Positions 59,080 to 64,000 of a stretch of DNA of 64,000 bases are shown one piece after another. The notes under the pieces were generated by a model. It saw only the letters and a program-made list of their open reading frames with translations, made no database searches and had not been told where the DNA came from. Numbering within the stretch: position 1 is the stretch's first letter; each line of letters starts with the position of its first letter. The DNA is from Bifidobacterium felsineum (GTDB taxonomy: Bacteria; Actinomycetota; Actinomycetes; Actinomycetales; Bifidobacteriaceae): positions 558,001-622,000 of the forward strand of contig NZ_PEBJ01000001.1 of NCBI RefSeq assembly GCF_002802915.1, written 5' to 3'. The position numbers and the translations under genes were made by a program.

Positions 59080-59952
59080 ATGGCTTTGACTCAAGAACAG
59101 CTCGCGGAGATTCGCGCGCGTATCCCCGCCCGCCCCAAGACCGACATCCCGATGCCTTACGAGGACCTGGTCCGTAAGATTCTGACCGAAGGCACGTTGA
59201 AGTCCGACCGTACCGGCACCGGCACGATTTCCCTATTCGGCCAGCAGATGCGATTTGACATCTCCAGCTATTTCCCGCTGCTCACCACCAAGACGGTGTT
59301 CTTCAAGGGATTGGCATACGAACTGCTGTGGTTCCTGAAAGGCTCCACCAATGTGCGTTGGCTGCAGGAGCACAACGTGCATATCTGGGATGAGTGGGCG
59401 GATGAGAACGGCGATCTGGGCCCGGTCTATGGAGCTCAGTGGCGTTCATGGCCTGCGCCGACGCCCGAGGATCCGAACCGCACCATCGATCAGATCGCCA
59501 ATGTGATGGATCTGATCAAGCATCATCCCGACTCGCGCCGCATGGTGGTCTCCGCATGGAATCCGGCGGAGGTGGAACAGATGGCGCTGCCCCCATGCCA
59601 TGCGCTGTTCCAGTTCTATGTGGCCGACGGCAAGCTTTCCTGCCAGCTCTACCAGCGCTCATGCGATATGTTCCTTGGTGTGCCGTTCAATGTGGCGTCC
59701 TATTCGCTGCTGACCTTGATGATGGCCCAGCAGGCGGGCCTGGAACCCGGAGAGTTCGTGTGGACCGGTGGCGACTGCCATATCTATGACAACCATATCG
59801 ACCAGGTGCTTGAGCAGCTGAGTCGCGACCCGTATCCGTATCCGCAGATCGAAATCCGCAAGGCCGATTCACTGTTCGATTACAGTTATGAGGATTTCAC
59901 CATCGTCGGCTACCAGCATCACCCCACCATCAAGGCGCCTGTTGCGGTCTAG
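59080..59952 (+). CDS. thyA: Thymidylate synthase
   Basis: Methylates dUMP to dTMP with methylene-tetrahydrofolate; 290 aa. The catalytic Cys173 is in [11 protein letters not shown]; other signatures are [29 protein letters not shown] and HIYDNH. The N-terminal [11 protein letters not shown] indicates ATG 59080; the open frame extends upstream to 58819, but that part overlaps the OsmC gene and is not supported. folA follows after 107 nt. Confidence 0.97.
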   Translation: MALTQEQLAEIRARIPARPKTDIPMPYEDLVRKILTEGTLKSDRTGTGTISLFGQQMRFDISSYFPLLTTKTVFFKGLAYELLWFLKGSTNVRWLQEHNVHIWDEWADENGDLGPVYGAQWRSWPAPTPEDPNRTIDQIANVMDLIKHHPDSRRMVVSAWNPAEVEQMALPPCHALFQFYVADGKLSCQLYQRSCDMFLGVPFNVASYSLLTLMMAQQAGLEPGEFVWTGGDCHIYDNHIDQVLEQLSRDPYPYPQIEIRKADSLFDYSYEDFTIVGYQHHPTIKAPVAV

Positions 59953-60059
59953 TCCGATATCGGCGTGTCACGTTCGGCCCTGCTTATCGCGGCGGGGCCG
60001 TCTGACACATCAACTACACTAAGGCCCAGTTCCGTTGAATCCAGGAGGAGTAAAGCGAA

Positions 60060-60722
60060 ATGGAGCATGACAGTAGCCGTAGCGGCTATCACGAACCCGA
60101 GCCCGGGTCTGCCGGGCTGTCTGCGAGCGAGGAGGACTGGGGAGACGACTTTCCCAAGACCTTCTCGGTGAATATGATTTGGGCCGAGGCCCGCGACAAG
60201 GAAGGTCGCCCGGGAGCCATTGGCTTTAACGGTGGAATGCCGTGGCATTGCGCCGAAGATATGAAGCATTTCAAGGAGCTGACCGTATCCCATCCGGTGA
60301 TTATGGGCCGCAAGACTTGGGAGTCATTGGGATTGAAATACCGGCCGCTGCCGAACCGAGACAACATCGTCGTTTCCCGGGACCCGCTGTACAGCGCCCC
60401 TGGGGCGACAGTGGTCACCAGCCTTGATGATGCGCTTGACCTGGCCCGCCAGGAGGCGATTCCGGATGATGGCCTGGATCGCTCCGAAATCTGGGTGATC
60501 GGCGGCGCGCAGTTGTTTGCCGAAGCCCTGCCGTTCGCCAATAAGGCTTATGTGACGGTGCTGGATGCCGAGGTTGATGCCGATTCCTATGCGCCTGACA
60601 TGAACGCCCTTGTGGAAGCGGGTCTATGGCAGGAGACGGAAGTGGGGGAGCGACTGAAGCCGGCCGATCCTTCGTGCGGCATCGCATCCTACCAGTTCCG
60701 TATTCTGACGAAGACCAAGTAG
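60060..60722 (+). CDS. folA: Dihydrofolate reductase
   Basis: Regenerates tetrahydrofolate for ThyA and purine synthesis; 220 aa, longer than the usual 160. The extra part is an N-terminal acidic extension of about 33 residues (EPGSAGLSASEEDWGDD) before the core at FSVNMIWAEARD. Core motifs: GGMPWHCAEDMKHFK, MGRKTWESL and WVIGGAQLF. AGGAGGAG 9 nt before ATG 60060 supports the extended start. Adjacent to thyA, as in many bacteria. Confidence 0.95.
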   Translation: MEHDSSRSGYHEPEPGSAGLSASEEDWGDDFPKTFSVNMIWAEARDKEGRPGAIGFNGGMPWHCAEDMKHFKELTVSHPVIMGRKTWESLGLKYRPLPNRDNIVVSRDPLYSAPGATVVTSLDDALDLARQEAIPDDGLDRSEIWVIGGAQLFAEALPFANKAYVTVLDAEVDADSYAPDMNALVEAGLWQETEVGERLKPADPSCGIASYQFRILTKTK

Positions 60723-60806
60723 TGCCCAGCCCCGCATTCCATATGCGATGATGAGATCTCGCGGGATTGTGAATTGCGGGGCCGCATGCGAGAAGATTGA
60801 GTATTG

Positions 60807-61334
60807 ATGAGCAACACCACCCATCCCTATACCGTAATGACCGTTTGCACGGGTAACATCTGCCGTTCCCCAATGGGCGAGATCATCTTGCGTCACTTTT
60901 TTGACGAACGTGGTCTCGGCGATAAGGTGAAAGTGGAATCCAGCGGCGTGTCGGACGAGGAGTGGAGCCATCCGATCGATCCGCGCGCCGTGCGTGTGCT
61001 GCGCGAACGTGGGTATGGCGATGAGATTCCGCGTGACCATTTCGCTCACCGCATCTCCCGCGACGAGATCAACCGCACCGATCTGTTCCTTCCGATGACG
61101 GCTTCGCACATGCGCGCCCTGCTGCGAATGCTGCCGGCCGGCAAACGTGCTGAAGTGCATATGTACCGCAGCTTCGATCCGAATCTGCCCAAGCCGAAGC
61201 CGGGGCGCGAGGACCAGATCGATCTGGTCGACCCCTGGTATGGCGGTCCACACGAGTTCGAAGTCGCAATCGATCAGATCGAAGAGGTCGCACCCTATAT
61301 CGTCGACTGGGTGGAAAAGCAGCTGAAGGACTGA
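60807..61334 (+). CDS. Low-molecular-weight protein tyrosine phosphatase
   Basis: 175 aa. The P-loop with Cys14 and Arg20 (VCTGNICRSP) and the general-acid loop DPWYGG are present. Substrate unknown; related proteins dephosphorylate tyrosine kinases of polysaccharide synthesis. The ATG at 60807 lacks a Shine-Dalgarno; the frame also has an in-frame TTG one codon earlier. It ends before a strong terminator shared with azlD. Confidence 0.93.
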   Translation: MSNTTHPYTVMTVCTGNICRSPMGEIILRHFFDERGLGDKVKVESSGVSDEEWSHPIDPRAVRVLRERGYGDEIPRDHFAHRISRDEINRTDLFLPMTASHMRALLRMLPAGKRAEVHMYRSFDPNLPKPKPGREDQIDLVDPWYGGPHEFEVAIDQIEEVAPYIVDWVEKQLKD

Positions 61335-61357
61335 TGGCCCAAGGCTCGGATATCGGT

Positions 61358-61386
61358 AAGGCTCCCTGTGAGGGGAGCCTTTTTTC
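61358..61386. terminator. Bidirectional terminator between the phosphatase gene and azlD
   Basis: AAGGCTCCC / GGGAGCCTT with a short loop and TTTTTT, between convergent genes. It belongs to the GGCTCC hairpin family. Confidence 0.88.
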
Positions 61387-61390
61387 GTCT

Positions 61391-61729
61391 CTAGAACACC
61401 AACTGCACCAGTAGCATGTACACGATCGTGCCGGCTGCAATCGAAAGCAGCATATTGCGTTTCCACCAGTGCAGCAGCACAATCACAACGCAGGCAATAA
61501 GCTCAGGAATACCATGTGAGCCGGTGAGGATCGGCGTATTGCGCAGTGCGTACACCACCAGCAGGCCGGTCATGGCATACGGCAGTACAGCGCCAAGGTA
61601 CTCGATGACGCGTGGCGGTTCCTTGGATTCCGGGAATACCAGGAATGGCAGGAATCGTGTGAGGATAGTGCCGAATGCCACCACCGCAACGGTGATCACT
61701 CCTTGCCAGATGGCCATGGTCATAATCAA
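61391..61729 (-). CDS. azlD: AzlD-family transport subunit
   Basis: 112 aa, four transmembrane helices. The small subunit of the branched-chain amino acid exporter (LIV-E type), with the family pattern TRFLPFLVF and [15 protein letters not shown]. It overlaps the stop of azlC (61726-61729, ATGA), so the two are coupled. Export of branched-chain amino acids is inferred from the family; no substrate evidence is in the sequence. Confidence 0.9.
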   Translation of the reverse strand: MIMTMAIWQGVITVAVVAFGTILTRFLPFLVFPESKEPPRVIEYLGAVLPYAMTGLLVVYALRNTPILTGSHGIPELIACVVIVLLHWWKRNMLLSIAAGTIVYMLLVQLVF

Positions 61730-62529
61730 CGAACCTCCGTGTGGTCGATGGTATTGCCGTCGGTATCGCTTTGAGAACCAGACTTCAACGTATCCAAATA
61801 AGGTCGCAGCACCATGAACAGCACCAGCATGGCGATGAGCGAGGGGATCATGAAATCGTCAGCGCCGAAAATCGCGAGGCATGCCACGGAGGCCAATACG
61901 CCGATTACCGCGGAAAGGCGCTCGCGATGCTTGCCGCCCAGCCACTGGTCCAGGAAAATCACCAAGAACAGTGCGGTAAGCACGAAGTCAAGGCCGTCGG
62001 TGTTGAATTGCAGATGCGAGCCGATAAGACCTCCGATGGTGGCTCCGGACACCCAATACGCCTGATTGAACAGCGTGACCCATAAATAGAACCAGCCTCG
62101 GTCTACGTCTTGAGGAATGCGTGCGGAGGAATTGATGGCAAACGTTTCGTCGCACATGCCATAAATCAGGTACGGGCGTTTCCAGCCAAGACCCTTGAAC
62201 TTGCCCAACATTGACAGGCCGTAGAACAAATGACGAGCGTTCACCATAAGTGCCAGCAGAAAAGCGGCCAGCGGATTGAACGCGGAAAGCAGAAGATTCA
62301 CGGTCACGAATTCCATCGAACCGGCGAAGATGAACGCGCTCATGCACATGGGCCACACGAATGAGAAGCCTTTGGTACCCATCAGCATGCCATAGGAGGC
62401 GCCGAGGAAGAGGAATCCCATGCAGATCGGCACCGTGAGCGGGAACGCGGCCTTCAATGCCCGTATGCGTATGCCGCCATGACTGTGGCGAGACATAGGA
62501 CCAGGAGTGATTTGTGATTCATGTGCCAT
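61726..62529 (-). CDS. azlC: AzlC-family transporter, large subunit
   Basis: 267 aa, five to seven helices, with the AzlC pattern [21 protein letters not shown] and [18 protein letters not shown]. It forms an exporter with AzlD. The start is taken at 62529; GGGAGG is 13 nt upstream, and Met12 is an alternative. A His/Gly-containing N-terminal tail precedes helix 1. A C-terminal tail of about 20 residues ends in VR. Confidence 0.9.
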   Translation of the reverse strand: MAHESQITPGPMSRHSHGGIRIRALKAAFPLTVPICMGFLFLGASYGMLMGTKGFSFVWPMCMSAFIFAGSMEFVTVNLLLSAFNPLAAFLLALMVNARHLFYGLSMLGKFKGLGWKRPYLIYGMCDETFAINSSARIPQDVDRGWFYLWVTLFNQAYWVSGATIGGLIGSHLQFNTDGLDFVLTALFLVIFLDQWLGGKHRERLSAVIGVLASVACLAIFGADDFMIPSLIAMLVLFMVLRPYLDTLKSGSQSDTDGNTIDHTEVR

Positions 62530-62708
62530 GAATAATCGTGTGCCTCCCGCTGTGATTCACTTTCTGGCAGTGGGTGCAGGCGATGAACATGTTGGGCATC
62601 ATGGCCGCAGCCCAACATACGAAGATATGAATAGACCTAGACCTTGGTCGCCGGTGCGGTTGTTGGTTGTGCGGCAGGCCAGGCAAAGTAGGGGCGTACG
62701 GCCTGTCG

Positions 62709-63458
62709 CTATGCAGCCGTGTGATTGTCGTCGTCTACGAGAAGAGTATCCTTGATAGCTTTCATAGAGGCTCCTTGTACGCTAGTGTGATCGTCTTGGT
62801 GCCTGTCCCATGCGCGCTCCACAAAAACTACGGGTATGGGAGTCATACCGGTTACGGCGATATGCTCATGTACAACGTCAAGGTCGAGCATGGCCATGAA
62901 ATGTCGTTGCTCCCATTTCGGCCGCGGGTCAGGCTGACCGTTCAGCGCCTTCCATTGCGTATCGTCGATATATGCCGGTATGTGTACCGTTCGAGGTGTC
63001 GAGTTGATCTGCCAAATGACGTATTTCACCGGATACGTGGATATGTCATCATCATTGCCTCGCACATCGGCATACGCCACAAGGCCTGGATGGATTTGTT
63101 CCGCTGCGATACCGACAAATGAATCGGACTTGAGCTCCTGGCGCAGACGTTGCCATGAATGTTGGTCGCGTGAGAATGCAACCGCAATGGCCAGTGGCAG
63201 CCCGGACACCAGAATCAATGCGATCCCGCAAACCAGAGCCGGCAGATCAAGCGCTTCAGGCGTCCATACAGGTAAGTCGCCATGATTGGATACCCATAGG
63301 GATCCTGCCGCTCTGATGAGCAGGAGAATTCCTCCGCATACGAGGAGTATGAAGATGACAGCTGAGCGCCTTGTGGTACGCATGTCATGCCGTATTTCGA
63401 CGTCTTTTCCCCTGATGGCCCTGAGAACTTCAGTGTGGTTGCCTTCCAGCCATTCCAT
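62709..63458 (-). CDS. Membrane protein of unknown function
   Basis: 249 aa with a cytoplasmic N-terminus (1-30), two transmembrane helices (about 32-50 and 72-93) and a soluble C-terminal domain of about 155 residues (DQHSWQRLRQELKSDSF...WQINSTPRTVHIPAYIDD). No recognisable motif. It has no close neighbour in the same direction, and composition is slightly lower in G+C. The ATG at 63458 has only a weak purine stretch before it. Confidence 0.7.
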   Translation of the reverse strand: MEWLEGNHTEVLRAIRGKDVEIRHDMRTTRRSAVIFILLVCGGILLLIRAAGSLWVSNHGDLPVWTPEALDLPALVCGIALILVSGLPLAIAVAFSRDQHSWQRLRQELKSDSFVGIAAEQIHPGLVAYADVRGNDDDISTYPVKYVIWQINSTPRTVHIPAYIDDTQWKALNGQPDPRPKWEQRHFMAMLDLDVVHEHIAVTGMTPIPVVFVERAWDRHQDDHTSVQGASMKAIKDTLLVDDDNHTAA

Positions 63459-63603
63459 ACGCTCGTCCCTTCTCCTGACGGTTCGGTGAATTCGGCTGAT
63501 AATGAGGCCTGATATTCGAATCGCCAGTTACCCACTTTAGTGAGCTAAAGCATGATCTTTGGAATGAGCGGCTACATCATGCGTAACCGCGTATGAACAT
63601 ACG

Positions 63604-63634
63604 AAAAAACCTCGACCGATTGGCCGAGGTTTTT
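63604..63634 (-). terminator. Terminator of tRNA-Glu
   Basis: On the minus strand AAAAACCTCG...CC pairs with GG...CGAGGTTTTTT, directly downstream of the tRNA. Confidence 0.88.
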
Positions 63635-63641
63635 GTTGAAG

Positions 63642-63713
63642 TACCCCCAGAGAGAGTCGAACTCTCGTTGTCAGATTGAAAGTCTGGTGTCCTAACCGTT
63701 AGACGATGGGGGC
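63642..63713 (-). tRNA. tRNA-Glu (anticodon TTC)
   Basis: The minus strand starts GCCCCCA and ends TGGGGGT plus discriminator A. The anticodon loop CTTTCAA has anticodon TTC and the T-loop is GTTCGACTC. 72 nt; CCA is not encoded. Confidence 0.95.
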
Positions 63714-63799
63714 GGACAACTCGTCTTACTATAGTGAGCCTCTGTATTTCGCGCAAATCTCACGCCGTTTCGGCGTGTCGCGTTGGAATTGCTAGGTTT

Positions 63800-64000
63800 T
63801 GCGGGATGGATTCGCACTGAGGCGTTTTTTGTGGTTGCGTCCCACTTGTCTGCGGGATGCAACCACAAATAGCTCGATATCGCAGTCGCATCCCACGGTG
63901 TATGGGCAGGAAACGTTGATATTATGCCAATTCGGTTGTTGGGGTTAATTTGAGCATGCGGGATGGAAACGCATAAATGGCCGTGATGCTTTTCCGTCCC
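63800..64000. repeat. Repeated GCGGGATG-type motifs at the window end
   Basis: GCGGGATGGATTCGCA (63801), GCGGGATGCAACCACA (63852) and GCGGGATGGAAACGCA (about 63959) are related; the inverted forms TTGCGTCCCAC and GTCGCATCCCAC lie between. TTGTGGTTGC (63829-63838) pairs with GCAACCACAA (63859-63868). The region has no gene and continues outside the window. Confidence 0.6.

Noticed and set aside
63800-64000. CRISPR array
   Set aside because: The repeats are short, irregularly spaced and partly inverted; there are no uniform spacers or cas genes.

Overview
The window is chromosomal DNA of a Bifidobacterium, most like the B. longum group. Support comes from the lacto-N-biose phosphorylase locus (with the catalytic Asp at residue 313, as in the B. 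longum enzyme), a GlcP-type glucose permease beside a single PTS EIIBCA gene and its BglG-type antiterminator, the high G+C content, many SD-less starts with a TANNNT box 5-8 nt upstream, and housekeeping genes typical of actinobacteria. I see no insertion sequence, prophage, CRISPR array or rRNA operon. There are three tRNA genes: Ser-TGA, Pro-CGG and Glu-TTC.

Layout. 1-4.2 kb: end of an arabinose-oligosaccharide cluster (ABC permease, GH51 arabinofuranosidase, LacI regulator, aldo/keto reductase). 4.3-12.6 kb: a lipoprotein, then the translation block nusA, infB, rbfA, truB, ribF. 12.7-20.8 kb: radA, a membrane protein, the 29-residue ribosomal protein bS22, rpiA, an RNase H with a long C-terminal extension, a DUF559-type nuclease-like gene and pgm. 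20.9-25.8 kb: a sugar-uptake locus in which glcP (minus) diverges from PTS EIIBCA and bglG (plus). 25.9-28.7 kb: a lipid-kinase-like gene, serS and tRNA-Ser. 29-36.5 kb: the lacto-N-biose/galacto-N-biose locus (binding protein, two permeases, lnpA, galE). 36.5-43 kb: a PspC/two-component envelope-stress module and a membrane hydrolase. 43-47.5 kb: a DUF4125/DUF4037 pair and an MFS exporter. 47.6-53.9 kb: lysS, a MenA-like prenyltransferase, gpmA, phoU, a SenX3-like protein and a DUF2530 protein. 53.9-64 kb: serC, two secreted cell-wall hydrolases, a universal stress protein, OsmC, thyA-folA, a tyrosine phosphatase, AzlCD, a membrane protein and tRNA-Glu.

Most interesting points. (1) The glcP leader contains a near-consensus ribonucleic antiterminator (RAT) overlapping an intrinsic terminator. 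The BglG-type protein encoded nearby would therefore control a non-PTS permease transcribed in the opposite direction. (2) galE is preceded by a predicted leaderless 20-codon leader ORF with a repeated KCTF motif, whose stop overlaps the galE start. (3) rnhA is preceded by a 54-codon ORF that begins as a copy of the rnhA start, also ATGA-coupled, with a 20-bp inverted repeat flanking the rnhA RBS. (4) lnpA is followed directly by galE: nahK and galT, normally between them, are absent. (5) The SenX3-like kinase beside phoU has Glu where the phosphoacceptor His should be, and has no adjacent response regulator. (6) Several strong palindromic or nested repeats lie between genes.

Together the genes describe a saccharolytic gut bacterium: arabinan and host-glycan oligosaccharides and glucose enter by ABC, MFS and PTS routes, and the products feed Pgm, GpmA and RpiA. 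All functional calls come from reading motifs in the sequence; no database search was run.
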